The position numbers and the translations under genes were made by a program. Source: CANLDA01 sp964021645 (GTDB lineage Bacteria; Pseudomonadota; Alphaproteobacteria; Rhodobacterales; Rhodobacteraceae). From it: 64,000 nucleotides of DNA. The notes below the pieces were generated by a model. It worked only from the letters and a program-made list of their open reading frames with translations. It made no database searches and was not told the origin of the DNA. Below, in pieces: positions 1 through 7,707 of the stretch. Within the stretch, counting starts at the first letter, position 1. The number at the start of each line of letters is the position of its first letter. The DNA lies in the NCBI GenBank assembly GCA_964021645.1, contig CAXIAD010000002.1, forward strand, positions 38,400 through 102,399. Reading direction: 5' to 3'.

Positions 1-507
1 CTGGTCGAGTTGCCAAATGGAGACTTCGGCCAGACCATCATGCGTCAATTCCTATTTGATGCTTGGCAGTCCATCATGTTGGGACGTTTGCTGAAATCCT
101 CGGATCAAACCGTGCGCGAAATCGCTGAAAAATCCAGCAAAGAGGTCGCCTATCACGTCGAACGCTCTGCCAGTACGGTTGTTGGGCTTGGTGATGGAAC
201 AAGCGAAAGCCATGACCGCATGCAGGCTGCCCTTGATTACCTTTGGCCCTATGTCGGTGAAATGTTTGCGCCTGATGAGACTGATAGCGCGATGGTTGCC
301 ACAGGCATTGCTCCAGATCCAGCCAGCCTGCGAGATGAGTATGACGCGCTGATCACACGTGTTCTGCAAGAGGCAACTCTCACAATTCCAGAAAGCCGTT
401 TTGCCCACAAAGGCGGTCGCACTGGCACCATGCACACTGAACATTTGGGTCACTTGATTTGCACCATGCAATGGCTACAGCGCGCCTATCCCGGCTGTAG
501 CTGGTAA
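1..507 (+). CDS. paaC: PaaC, phenylacetyl-CoA 1,2-epoxidase structural subunit (3' part)
   Basis: The reading frame is open from the first base, so the start lies upstream of the window and only about 168 C-terminal residues are present. They match the ferritin-like PaaC subunit, which holds the catalytic PaaA subunit in the PaaABCE monooxygenase that epoxidises phenylacetyl-CoA in the cytoplasm. The visible part carries the helical stretch GDFGQTIMRQ and the helix with EVAYHVERSA. The conserved tail has TMHTEHLGHL followed by MQWLQRAYPG. The frame is followed after 14 bp by paaD and then paaE, the standard order of the paa operon. paaA and paaB are expected just upstream. The identification rests on family recognition and operon context. 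Confidence 0.93.
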   Translation: MVELPNGDFGQTIMRQFLFDAWQSIMLGRLLKSSDQTVREIAEKSSKEVAYHVERSASTVVGLGDGTSESHDRMQAALDYLWPYVGEMFAPDETDSAMVATGIAPDPASLRDEYDALITRVLQEATLTIPESRFAHKGGRTGTMHTEHLGHLICTMQWLQRAYPGCSW

Positions 508-521
508 CAAAGGGCAATACG

Positions 522-983
522 ATGACACAACCTAGCATAGATCAGGTGTGGGAATGGCTCGACGCCGTTCCTGACCCTGAAATTCCCGTGATCTCCTTGG
601 TTGATCTTGGCATCATCCGTGATGTCGCCTGGCAAGAAGATGCTCTTGTCGTCACCGTCACCCCCACCTATTCCGGCTGCCCTGCCACCTCGATCATCAA
701 TCTTGATATCGAAACGGCGCTCCATGCACGAGGCATCACCAATCTGACACTTAAGCGTCAATTGTCGCCTGCGTGGACCACCGATTGGTTGACAGACAAG
801 GGTCGTGCCAAGCTCGAAAACTATGGCATCGCCCCCCCTCAACCTGCTGGCGGACCGGCCCGGTGCCCCCAATGTCAAAGCACTCACCTCGAAAAACTAA
901 GTCAATTCGGCTCCACGCCCTGCAAAGCACAATGGCGTTGTCAGGATTGTCTGGAACCCTTCGACTATTTCAAATGTATCTAA
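522..983 (+). CDS. paaD: PaaD, epoxidase maturation protein (MIP18/DUF59 family)
   Basis: A 153-residue protein between paaC and paaE. Residues 1-90 form the MIP18/DUF59 domain, with VPDPEIPVISLVDLGII and the conserved cysteine in TYSGCPAT (near residue 52). The C-terminus carries a zinc-ribbon-like set of cysteines, CPQC near residue 117 and CQDC near residue 143. PaaD is required for a functional phenylacetyl-CoA epoxidase and is thought to assist iron or iron-sulfur centre assembly; it is not part of the catalytic complex. The spacing of 14 bp from paaC and 10 bp to paaE indicates one transcript. Confidence 0.93.
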   Translation: MTQPSIDQVWEWLDAVPDPEIPVISLVDLGIIRDVAWQEDALVVTVTPTYSGCPATSIINLDIETALHARGITNLTLKRQLSPAWTTDWLTDKGRAKLENYGIAPPQPAGGPARCPQCQSTHLEKLSQFGSTPCKAQWRCQDCLEPFDYFKCI

Positions 984-993
984 GGAGTCACCG

Positions 994-2067
994 ATGGCCC
1001 GCTTTCATGATCTGACCGTGACCAACATCCATAAAACCATCCGCGACGCAGTGGTTTTAACCCTACAGCCCGTCAACGGTGCAGCCACCGAATTTGATTT
1101 CACCCAAGGTCAGTATTTGACTTTCCGTCATGATTTTGACGGCGAGGAACTGCGCCGTTCCTATTCCATCTGCGCAGGCAAAGATGATGGCATTCTACAG
1201 GTTGGCATCAAACGTGTTGATGGCGGCACCTTTTCCACATGGGCCAACGAGTCGCTAAAGGTTGGCGATACCTTGCAGGCAATGCCCCCCATGGGCGGCT
1301 TTTTCACCCCCTTGGATGCCACTCACAAACAACGCTATTTAGGTTTTGCAGGTGGCTCTGGTATCACCCCGGTTCTATCCCTGATCAAAACCACACTAGC
1401 CCGTGAACCGCTCTCCTCCTTTACCCTGATTTACGCGAATAAGGCCGTTACAACGATCATGTTCCGCGAGGAACTAGAGGATCTGAAAAACACCTATATG
1501 GGCCGCTTTAACGTGATCCATATCTTGGAAAGCGACGCGCAGGACATTGATCTTTTCACCGGTCTCGTGACCCAAGAGAAATGTGCGCAGCTGTTTGATG
1601 GTTGGGTCGACATCGCCTCTATCGACACAGCGTTTATTTGCGGACCAGAGCCGATGATGCATGGCATTGTTGCCGCCTTGCGCCTTGCCGGGTTGAAAGA
1701 CTCTCAAATCAAATTCGAACTTTTTGCAGCAGGCCAACCTGGTCGTGCCAAACGCAAAGCTGTTTCGTTGAATGCCGCGAATGCAACCCATGCAACCAGC
1801 GCCGCAATCACGCTAGATGGCGCAACGCAAACCATCAGCATGACCAAGGACATGTCTCTGCTTGAGGCCGCTCTTGCAAACAACATCGAGGCCCCATTCG
1901 CCTGCAAGGCCGGTGTATGCTCCACCTGCCGCTGTAAGGTAATTGAGGGTGAAGTAGAAATGATCTCGAACCATGCTCTTGAAGATTACGAAGTCGAAAA
2001 GGGCTATGTTCTGTCCTGCCAGTCTTATCCGCTCAGTGATCGACTGGTCGTTAGCTACGATCAATAA
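994..2067 (+). CDS. paaE: PaaE, phenylacetyl-CoA epoxidase reductase
   Basis: A 357-residue ferredoxin-NADP reductase-like protein that passes electrons from NADPH through FAD and a [2Fe-2S] centre to the PaaA di-iron site. The FAD motif RRSYS is at residues 54-58 and the nucleotide motif GFAGGSGITP at 117-126. The plant-type ferredoxin domain at the C-terminus has cysteines 304, 309, 312 and 342 in the spacing Cx4Cx2C...C. The ATG is preceded by AAGGAG. It is the last gene of the paa run seen here and is followed by two hairpins before a convergent gene. Confidence 0.95.
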   Translation: MARFHDLTVTNIHKTIRDAVVLTLQPVNGAATEFDFTQGQYLTFRHDFDGEELRRSYSICAGKDDGILQVGIKRVDGGTFSTWANESLKVGDTLQAMPPMGGFFTPLDATHKQRYLGFAGGSGITPVLSLIKTTLAREPLSSFTLIYANKAVTTIMFREELEDLKNTYMGRFNVIHILESDAQDIDLFTGLVTQEKCAQLFDGWVDIASIDTAFICGPEPMMHGIVAALRLAGLKDSQIKFELFAAGQPGRAKRKAVSLNAANATHATSAAITLDGATQTISMTKDMSLLEAALANNIEAPFACKAGVCSTCRCKVIEGEVEMISNHALEDYEVEKGYVLSCQSYPLSDRLVVSYDQ

Positions 2068-2076
2068 TGCCACTCA

Positions 2077-2134
2077 GTTAGTCATCTAACGCCCCTGATT
2101 GTCATCGACTTCGAAAAGCGGGCGTTAGACTAAC
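2077..2134 (+). terminator. Hairpin after paaE
   Basis: Ten bases after the paaE stop there is an imperfect inverted repeat. CTAACGCCC (2086-2094) pairs with GGGCGTTAG (2120-2128), and GTTAGT (2077-2082) pairs with ACTAAC (2129-2134). There is a 3-base bulge and a 25-base loop. There is no U-tract, so this is a candidate 3' structure for the paa transcript rather than a textbook intrinsic terminator. Confidence 0.45.
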
Positions 2135-2149
2135 AATCAAAGAATAGCT

Positions 2150-2173
2150 CCGAGGGGACATGCTTCCCCTCGG
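2150..2173. terminator. Bidirectional terminator between convergent paaE and hydrolase
   Basis: A perfect 9-bp stem, CCGAGGGGA (2150-2158) with TCCCCTCGG (2165-2173), encloses a 6-base loop. It lies 13 bp beyond the stop of the minus-strand hydrolase and about 80 bp beyond paaE. The plus strand continues AATTT. It is likely to end transcription from one or both sides. Confidence 0.6.
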
Positions 2174-2185
2174 AATTTCAGGCGC

Positions 2186-3151
2186 TCAATTGCCGTTGTT
2201 TTGATCCAAAAACACTAACATCCGCTTGGCAATTTCGTCTCCATACTCTTCCAGGGCGAAGTGCCCTGTATCGAGCAAATGGAACTCCAAATTCTCCAAA
2301 TCACGCTTATAGGGATGCGCACCGTCTGCTGGAAAAATGTGATCATTTTCGCCCCACATTAACAAGGTTGGGGTCTGATGTTCACGGAACAGAGCCTGCC
2401 ATTTTGGATACTCGGCGACATTGGTCCCATAATCCAGGAACATCTCAAGCTGGACCTCTTGGTTCCCAGGCCGGTCCAGCAAATATTGAACATGCCAGAA
2501 GTTGTCAGGGCTGATCGCATCGGGATTTTGTGTGCCGTGGGTAAATTGCCATTTTGTGGCACCCATCTCTAAAAACCCGCGCAACTGATCCCCATTTTCC
2601 TCAGATGGGTCGGCCCAATAGGCCTTGAGTGGGTCCCAGAATTCCTTCAACCCCTCCTCATAGGCGTTGCCGTTCTGAATAATAAAACCGGTGACACGTT
2701 CAGGATCATTCGCAAACATGCGAAATCCCACTGGTGCGCCGTAATCCATCAGATAAACCGCATATTCACCCACGGCCTTTTGATCCAATAATTCAGTCAT
2801 AATCCCAGCTGTATTGGCGAAGGAATAATCATAGACACCCGCATCCGGCATGTCAGACGCACCATAACCAGGATAGTCAGGGGCAATGACATGGTAATCT
2901 TGAGCCAGTTCAGGGATCAGATTACGAAACATATGGGACGATGTTGGAAAGCCATGCAGCAACAACACCGTCGGATTTTCTGGATTACCCGCCTCGCGAT
3001 ACGCGATGTTCAGACCATCTATTTTCGTAGTGCCAAATTGTACCTTCGCCTGCCTTGGTTCAGCAGCAAAAATCGATGTCGCCATGGGTGCGAAAAGCAA
3101 CGCCGTCGCTAGAACTGCACTTGAGGTTGTATTCAAACATGTTGTTTTCAT
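2186..3151 (-). CDS. Exported alpha/beta hydrolase with Asp nucleophile (epoxide hydrolase/haloalkane dehalogenase-like)
   Basis: A 321-residue alpha/beta hydrolase with a cleavable Sec signal peptide (about residues 1-30, ending SIFAA). The oxyanion motif HGFP is at 66-69. The nucleophile elbow reads LMDYGAP, so the nucleophile is Asp136 rather than Ser. The acid in GENDHIF and the base in DTGHFAL complete an Asp-Asp-His triad near the C-terminus. Such triads are known in epoxide hydrolases and haloalkane dehalogenases. The start is 14 bp after an FMN-binding protein gene on the same strand, so the two are probably co-transcribed. The substrate cannot be read from sequence. Confidence 0.8.
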   Translation of the reverse strand: MKTTCLNTTSSAVLATALLFAPMATSIFAAEPRQAKVQFGTTKIDGLNIAYREAGNPENPTVLLLHGFPTSSHMFRNLIPELAQDYHVIAPDYPGYGASDMPDAGVYDYSFANTAGIMTELLDQKAVGEYAVYLMDYGAPVGFRMFANDPERVTGFIIQNGNAYEEGLKEFWDPLKAYWADPSEENGDQLRGFLEMGATKWQFTHGTQNPDAISPDNFWHVQYLLDRPGNQEVQLEMFLDYGTNVAEYPKWQALFREHQTPTLLMWGENDHIFPADGAHPYKRDLENLEFHLLDTGHFALEEYGDEIAKRMLVFLDQNNGN

Positions 3152-3165
3152 AACTTAGTTCCTTC

Positions 3166-3810
3166 TTAGTTTTTCGGTTCTGTGGAATGGATCAATGGCG
3201 AAACACCCGCTTTCAAAGCGGCATTTTCGACCTCAAGGGTGGTGATCTGGTCGCGCAGCGCATTTATCTCTGGCTCTAGTTCTTTGAGAGTGTAGCGACG
3301 CGGAATATGGCGAGGGCAATTCCAGTCGATGGCAGAGACCTTGATTTTCACAATTCGATCAACAACTTCGTTGCCTGCGTACAATGCCGCAACCAACTCA
3401 GGCTCAGACTGGGGATTAATGAAGTGCACTTCTCCCCAGAGTTTTAGACGGCGTTGATTTGGATAATCCACTGCGATCAATGAAATCCGGTTCGAATGAT
3501 TCAGATTTCCCGCGCTGATATATTGGCGGTTTCCGCGCAGATCCGCATAGGCAATCGTATTGGCATCAAGAGTGTTGAGAAAGCCGGGCGTGCCACCGCG
3601 AAACTGCACATACGGCCACCCGGTTTCGGAAACACTGGCCTGAAAAAACCCATCACGTTCGCCAAGGAATTTTGCCTCATCAGGGCCAAGTTCTCCCCCA
3701 CCAGAACGGCTTTCAGAAAGAAACTTGTCATAGACTTTGGATGAGTCGAATTTCGTTTGCTCGGCCTGAACTGATGGTGTGAATGCGATCTCTGCAAATG
3801 CCAAGGGCAT
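3166..3810 (-). CDS. Pyridoxamine 5'-phosphate oxidase-family FMN-binding protein
   Basis: A 214-residue protein with the split-barrel PNPOx-like fold: AKFLGERDGFFQASVSETGWPYVQ, then TIAYADLRGNRQYISAGNL, then RISLIAVDY and RRLKLWGEV. Members bind FMN, F420 or haem and are mostly oxidoreductases of unknown substrate. The last 40 residues look like a short coiled coil (LKELEPEINALRDQITTLEVE). The first 17 residues end in a possible cleavage site (SVQA-EQ) but lack a strong hydrophobic core, so export is doubtful. The ATG has AGGAG eight bases upstream. It leads a two-gene unit with the downstream hydrolase and is divergent from a TetR gene across a region with three candidate operators. Confidence 0.75.
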   Translation of the reverse strand: MPLAFAEIAFTPSVQAEQTKFDSSKVYDKFLSESRSGGGELGPDEAKFLGERDGFFQASVSETGWPYVQFRGGTPGFLNTLDANTIAYADLRGNRQYISAGNLNHSNRISLIAVDYPNQRRLKLWGEVHFINPQSEPELVAALYAGNEVVDRIVKIKVSAIDWNCPRHIPRRYTLKELEPEINALRDQITTLEVENAALKAGVSPLIHSTEPKN

Positions 3811-3949
3811 GATAATTCTCCTAAATTTGGCTCAATTGGTCTGATGGCTAATGCCGGAATGATCCTCCGAACGGCGACTCAAGAGCCAATTGTGAAAACG
3901 GGCTTTGTATGATGAAAGTGAGCATTTCATTGCGGGTTTCTCGCAAGGT

Positions 3950-3963
3950 GTACCAATCAGTAC
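3950..3963. promoter_or_regulatory. Candidate TetR operator 1
   Basis: The 14-mer GTACCAATCAGTAC is a near-palindrome. Related copies follow at 3981 and 4111. All three share GTAC-N2-ATCAGTA or a one-base variant. It sits in the 330-bp divergent region between the FMN-protein gene and the TetR gene. TetR operators often have this GTACNGATCNGTAC form. Confidence 0.6.
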
Positions 3964-3980
3964 CCCTTGCCTCATTAAGT

Positions 3981-3994
3981 GTACCGATCAGTTA
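3981..3994. promoter_or_regulatory. Candidate TetR operator 2
   Basis: GTACCGATCAGTTA is the second copy of the motif. It begins 31 bp after operator 1, so both would lie on the same face of the helix (about three turns). Confidence 0.6.
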
Positions 3995-4110
3995 CTTTAG
4001 TCAACAATTTTTTCGCAACTTTATTTGAAATCCAGCCCTTACACACCTCAATACATTGATTTTATTGAGTAACATATTCGTTCATTGCCCCAGTGCTTTT
4101 AATCTAATAT

Positions 4111-4124
4111 GTACAGATCAGTAA
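4111..4124. promoter_or_regulatory. Candidate TetR operator 3
   Basis: GTACAGATCAGTAA is the third copy, ending 16 bp before the TetR ATG at 4141. Its position over the presumed promoter or leader fits autorepression. Confidence 0.6.
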
Positions 4125-4140
4125 GTATAATGAGAGAATC

Positions 4141-4719
4141 ATGCGACCAAACAAACGCGATGAATTGGTACGAAAGGCATTGGATGTCTTTTATGCGAAT
4201 GGGTTTCACGCCACCGGCATGGACATGCTGGTCGCCGAAACCGGTATATCGAAAACTTCGATGTACAAACATTTCCGCACCAAAGAGGACATCATACTTG
4301 CCGTATTGCGGCTTCGGGATGAGAATTTTCGAAACTGGCTATATCGCCGTGTCGAGGCTTTGGCAGATACACCAAAAGGTCAGCTGCTGGCGATCTATGA
4401 CGCGTTGAAGGAGTGGTTTTCACTGCCCGAGTTTCGCGGCTGTATGTTCATCAAGGCCACCGCAGAATTTCAGGAACTGGACCACCCGATCCACGTACAA
4501 TCCGCAGAACACAAACGCTTGTTGACTGATCATTTTCTAGGAATTGCCAAGGCTGCGGGTCTGCCAAAACCAGAAAGCATCACCCGCCAACTGATGATCC
4601 TAAAAGAAGGCGCGATCATCATGGCCGTGATGGGCCATAGCGAAAATCCAGCAATGGATGCAAAAGCTGCTGCCCAAGCGTTGATCGAAACGCAAAATCA
4701 TCTAGAAAGCACACCATAA
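4141..4719 (+). CDS. TetR/AcrR-family transcriptional regulator
   Basis: A 192-residue repressor. The N-terminal helix-turn-helix spans about residues 5-55, with ALDVFYANGFHATGMDMLVAETGISKTS followed by MYKHFRTKEDII. The helical C-terminal ligand domain has a motif, FRGCMFIKATAEF, common in regulators of reactive small-molecule responses. It is divergent from the FMN-protein/hydrolase pair and three candidate operators lie in its upstream region. The most economical reading is that it represses itself and that pair. An earlier in-frame start is possible but would overlap operator 3. Confidence 0.88.
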   Translation: MRPNKRDELVRKALDVFYANGFHATGMDMLVAETGISKTSMYKHFRTKEDIILAVLRLRDENFRNWLYRRVEALADTPKGQLLAIYDALKEWFSLPEFRGCMFIKATAEFQELDHPIHVQSAEHKRLLTDHFLGIAKAAGLPKPESITRQLMILKEGAIIMAVMGHSENPAMDAKAAAQALIETQNHLESTP

Positions 4720-4785
4720 ACCGAAACAGAGGCCCGCTCAGCAAGCGAACCTCAGCATTGTTTAAAAATCTGGTGCCCGCTGAAA

Positions 4786-5940
4786 TCAAAAGGTCAATCG
4801 CCCAGCAAGCGCATCATCAATCGCGCTTTTCCCCAAATGCAGGCCGATTTCGTAGCGACCAAACAAAAACTCAGTATTCGCACCAGCGTTGAGGCCTTTT
4901 TGAATGTTCTCGCCTATCACAAAATCCTCGTTGAACACGGTACGGATCACCTCGTAATTTTTCTCCCAATACCGCGTTGCTTTTTCGGTTTGAGGCGCTT
5001 CTGGCACCAGCATCATGCACTTGAAAATACAAGTGTCCGGGCCGGTTGGGATGATCGTGTGAACATAGACGTGATCGGTCATGACCTGCACATAATTGCA
5101 AGGAAACACGTAATTCTGCGTCATGAAATATGGACGATACTCCCAATCTTCGCGCGCCTTATCATTCATTTCAACGACTGTGGGCAATGGAACGGAGTGG
5201 CGCACATGGGGGTATCCATCAACCCAAACACTTTGATTGTCTAGATACGCAGCGCAGGCTGTGTGCTCATGCGCACCACAGAAATGATAGGATTCCTGAA
5301 AGCCTTCAAGCGCCAGATGCCAATTCATTTTCCGGTCAAGCGACCACTCGCGAAAAACTGTGTGCCCTTCTAACCCAAGGGATGAGAATTGCTCCGCCAT
5401 CGGTGCGATCCACGCATCAAAATCGACATCTTCCTCACTGACCGATGGGCGGACCCAGATCAGCCCAAAACGCTCAAACACAGGAAGTTCGACCAGACCA
5501 AGCTCACTTTTGTTGATGTCCCCAAAGCCCGCAGCCTGCGGCAGCCCCCGCAAGTTACCATTCAAATCATAGGTCCACTTGTGATAGGGGCAGGAAAATG
5601 TCTTTGACTTTCCACAGGGTTCATTTGCCAGCCGTGCGCCACGATGACGACAAACATTCATAAATGCTTTGATTTGGCCGTCGTTGTTCCGTGTTACCAG
5701 AATAGGAATGCCCGTATCGTCATTGGTAAAATAGGATCCGGGCTCTGCAAGCTGGTTACTATGCCCCATAATGATCGGAAATTTACGAAACAGGGTATCA
5801 ACTTCTTGTTTCAACACTTCGGGATCGGTGTAGGTAGTCACTGGATTCCGCATCAGCGCGGGCTTCATATCAGTGCTACCCGCTTCACAATGCTTTAAAA
5901 TGGTCTCGATAATTTGGGTTTCTTCAGCGCTAATTGTCAT
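4786..5940 (-). CDS. Rieske-type ring-hydroxylating oxygenase, alpha subunit
   Basis: A 384-residue non-haem iron oxygenase. The Rieske [2Fe-2S] ligands are Cys97, His99, Cys117 and His120 in NVCRHRGA and CPYHKW. The catalytic domain carries the mononuclear iron motif in LEGFQESYHFCGAHEHT, with His219 and His224 as likely ligands and an acidic ligand in FNEDFVIGENI. Family members hydroxylate aromatic rings or N-methylated compounds and need a reductase. No beta subunit or reductase gene is adjacent. It is divergent from a TetR gene 93 bp away, the probable regulator. The substrate is unknown. Confidence 0.88.
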   Translation of the reverse strand: MTISAEETQIIETILKHCEAGSTDMKPALMRNPVTTYTDPEVLKQEVDTLFRKFPIIMGHSNQLAEPGSYFTNDDTGIPILVTRNNDGQIKAFMNVCRHRGARLANEPCGKSKTFSCPYHKWTYDLNGNLRGLPQAAGFGDINKSELGLVELPVFERFGLIWVRPSVSEEDVDFDAWIAPMAEQFSSLGLEGHTVFREWSLDRKMNWHLALEGFQESYHFCGAHEHTACAAYLDNQSVWVDGYPHVRHSVPLPTVVEMNDKAREDWEYRPYFMTQNYVFPCNYVQVMTDHVYVHTIIPTGPDTCIFKCMMLVPEAPQTEKATRYWEKNYEVIRTVFNEDFVIGENIQKGLNAGANTEFLFGRYEIGLHLGKSAIDDALAGRLTF

Positions 5941-6033
5941 GGTCTTCTAACTCCATAAAACGAAGGTTTTGGCGCGACAGATTGGCTGGATTCTGATAGC
6001 AATCAAATCACGTCTCTTGATTTTCTGATACGA

Positions 6034-6681
6034 GTGGTCTGCATGGAAAATGCCGAAAATATACAAGCCGGACGCGCAGCTGCGAAACGCAAACGAGAGC
6101 CAACGCAACGGCTCAAGGGGTCTCCACTTAACGAGGCCGATTGGGTTGATGCCGCAACTGATATTCTTGTTGACGAGGATGTTCGTGGTATCCGAATAGA
6201 GGCGCTTTGCGCGAAACTTGGTGTTACCAAAGGGAGTTTCTACTGGCATTTTGCGGGGCGCGCGGGCCTGCTGGCCGCCATGCTGCAAAATTGGCGCAAC
6301 CGCATGACAACAAACGTCATTGACCGCCTTGGCGCACAAAGTGGCGAGCCGTCCATCCGGTTGCGGGCTTTGCTCGCATTGCCGCGCCGCACCAGATCGC
6401 CTGCATTTGCCCGAATTGAACAATCGATACGCGATTGGAGCCGCCGCGATACTAAGGCTCTCGAAGCAGTGAGCGAAGTGGACAATATTCGCCTTAACTA
6501 TATTGCAGAGATTTTCGAAAAACACGGGTTTGAACCCGCGGTTGCCCAGCGCCGCGCCTACATCGCGTATACAATGTTGATGGGGGATTCCATTCTGCGC
6601 AACACAATTGATCTGGATAACTTGGATGAGTTCCTTGATGATATCCTCGGCCTGTTGCTCAAAGCTGACAGTCCATTGTGA
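6034..6681 (+). CDS. TetR-family transcriptional regulator
   Basis: A protein of about 215 residues with a TetR helix-turn-helix at about residues 35-85 (DWVDAATDILVDEDVRGIRIEALCAKLGV, then TKGSFYWHFAGRAGLLAA). The frame opens with GTG at 6034. An ATG at 6043 is an equally good start and gives 212 residues. Basic residues precede the HTH (AAAKRKREPTQRLKG). Its position back to back with the Rieske gene suggests it controls that gene. It ends 12 bp from the stop of the convergent nitronate monooxygenase-like gene. Confidence 0.87.
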   Translation: MVCMENAENIQAGRAAAKRKREPTQRLKGSPLNEADWVDAATDILVDEDVRGIRIEALCAKLGVTKGSFYWHFAGRAGLLAAMLQNWRNRMTTNVIDRLGAQSGEPSIRLRALLALPRRTRSPAFARIEQSIRDWSRRDTKALEAVSEVDNIRLNYIAEIFEKHGFEPAVAQRRAYIAYTMLMGDSILRNTIDLDNLDEFLDDILGLLLKADSPL

Positions 6682-6692
6682 AAGGCAACGCT

Positions 6693-7685
6693 TCACGTAA
6701 CGATCCCGTCATCAGACGCGGCATTTAGATATCGGCTGCCTTTGGATTGCGCCAATACTGCCTGTTGATACTCCTGCGAAAGTAGCGCGACAGCTTGCGC
6801 AATTGTCTCCCGTTTGCTGACTGCGCCAACGCCTTGGCCCGCGCTCCAGACATGTTTCCACCCTTTCGGGGCTTTATGCATGTCACCCGAAAAATCAATC
6901 TTCGCTGTCGTTTTTAAGTCTTCCAACTGAATGCCTGCGGCCTCCACGCTGGCTCTCATCCAATTGCCAAGCGCGCCTGTGATTGCACGTGATGCGACCA
7001 GGTCTTCCATGTGGCTTTCTAAAACCATATTCCGGTATGCATCTGAAATTATGGTTTCTTCTGTCGCTAAAAAACGGGTTCCCAAATAGGCAAAGTCTGC
7101 CCCGAGGTTTTCCACTGCTCGGATGGCCTGCCCGGAGCTAATACCCCCACCCACTATCAACGGCCCATCAAAGAAACTGCGGACTTCATCAATAAAGGGC
7201 AGCATCGCGAATTCACCAGTATGCCCACCAGCACCGGCACAGACCAACACCAGCCCATCCGCGCCCTTGTTCACCGCTTTGCGTGCAAATGTGGGCGAAA
7301 TTACATCCGCAAAAACCAGCCCGCCGTATTGGTGAACCGTCTCAGTTACGCGATGTGGGCCGCCCAAGGCCGTGATGACGATATCTGGCTGGAACTCTTC
7401 AACAAGCGCCAATTCAGCCTCAAATCGACCATAGCTTGTATGGGTGATCATGTTGAACGCCCACGGCCCATATTCCGGCCCACAGTCCTTGGTAATTTGC
7501 GTCAACCATAGGCGTAAATCATCAATCGTGCGTGCATTCGGGCCGGGAAACGACCCCATAATTCCGGCCTTGCGCGCCGCCATGACCATCTCCGGTCCAG
7601 AAACTAGAAACATCGGGGCAGCAATCGCAGGCAGCACCATCCCCGATTTTATTTCGTCCAGTTTTCTATGCATGGTTGGCCTCAT
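6693..7685 (-). CDS. Nitronate monooxygenase-like flavoprotein (2-nitropropane dioxygenase family)
   Basis: A 330-residue TIM-barrel FMN enzyme. N-terminal VLPAIAAPMFLVSGPEMV and the central glycine-rich stretch LVCAGAGGHTG are characteristic, as is IVGGGISSGQAIRAVENLGADFAYLG. The family oxidises alkyl nitronates, but many members have unrelated redox roles, including FMN-dependent enoyl reduction. It is downstream of and close to (22 bp) an acyl-CoA synthetase gene on the same strand, so the pair is probably an operon. The pairing points to a role on a CoA-linked or nitro-substituted organic acid; this is inference. Confidence 0.82.
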   Translation of the reverse strand: MRPTMHRKLDEIKSGMVLPAIAAPMFLVSGPEMVMAARKAGIMGSFPGPNARTIDDLRLWLTQITKDCGPEYGPWAFNMITHTSYGRFEAELALVEEFQPDIVITALGGPHRVTETVHQYGGLVFADVISPTFARKAVNKGADGLVLVCAGAGGHTGEFAMLPFIDEVRSFFDGPLIVGGGISSGQAIRAVENLGADFAYLGTRFLATEETIISDAYRNMVLESHMEDLVASRAITGALGNWMRASVEAAGIQLEDLKTTAKIDFSGDMHKAPKGWKHVWSAGQGVGAVSKRETIAQAVALLSQEYQQAVLAQSKGSRYLNAASDDGIVT

Positions 7686-7707
7686 ATTAATTCTGCTCTC
7701 CGCATGA

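Noticed and set aside
4729..4753. Weak GAGG...CCTC stem between convergent TetR and Rieske genes
   Set aside because: The stem is interrupted and short, so I do not list it as a terminator.
5947..6696. A 249-codon minus-strand open frame over the TetR gene
   Set aside because: It is antisense to a clear TetR protein, has cysteine- and arginine-rich nonsense composition and no ribosome site.
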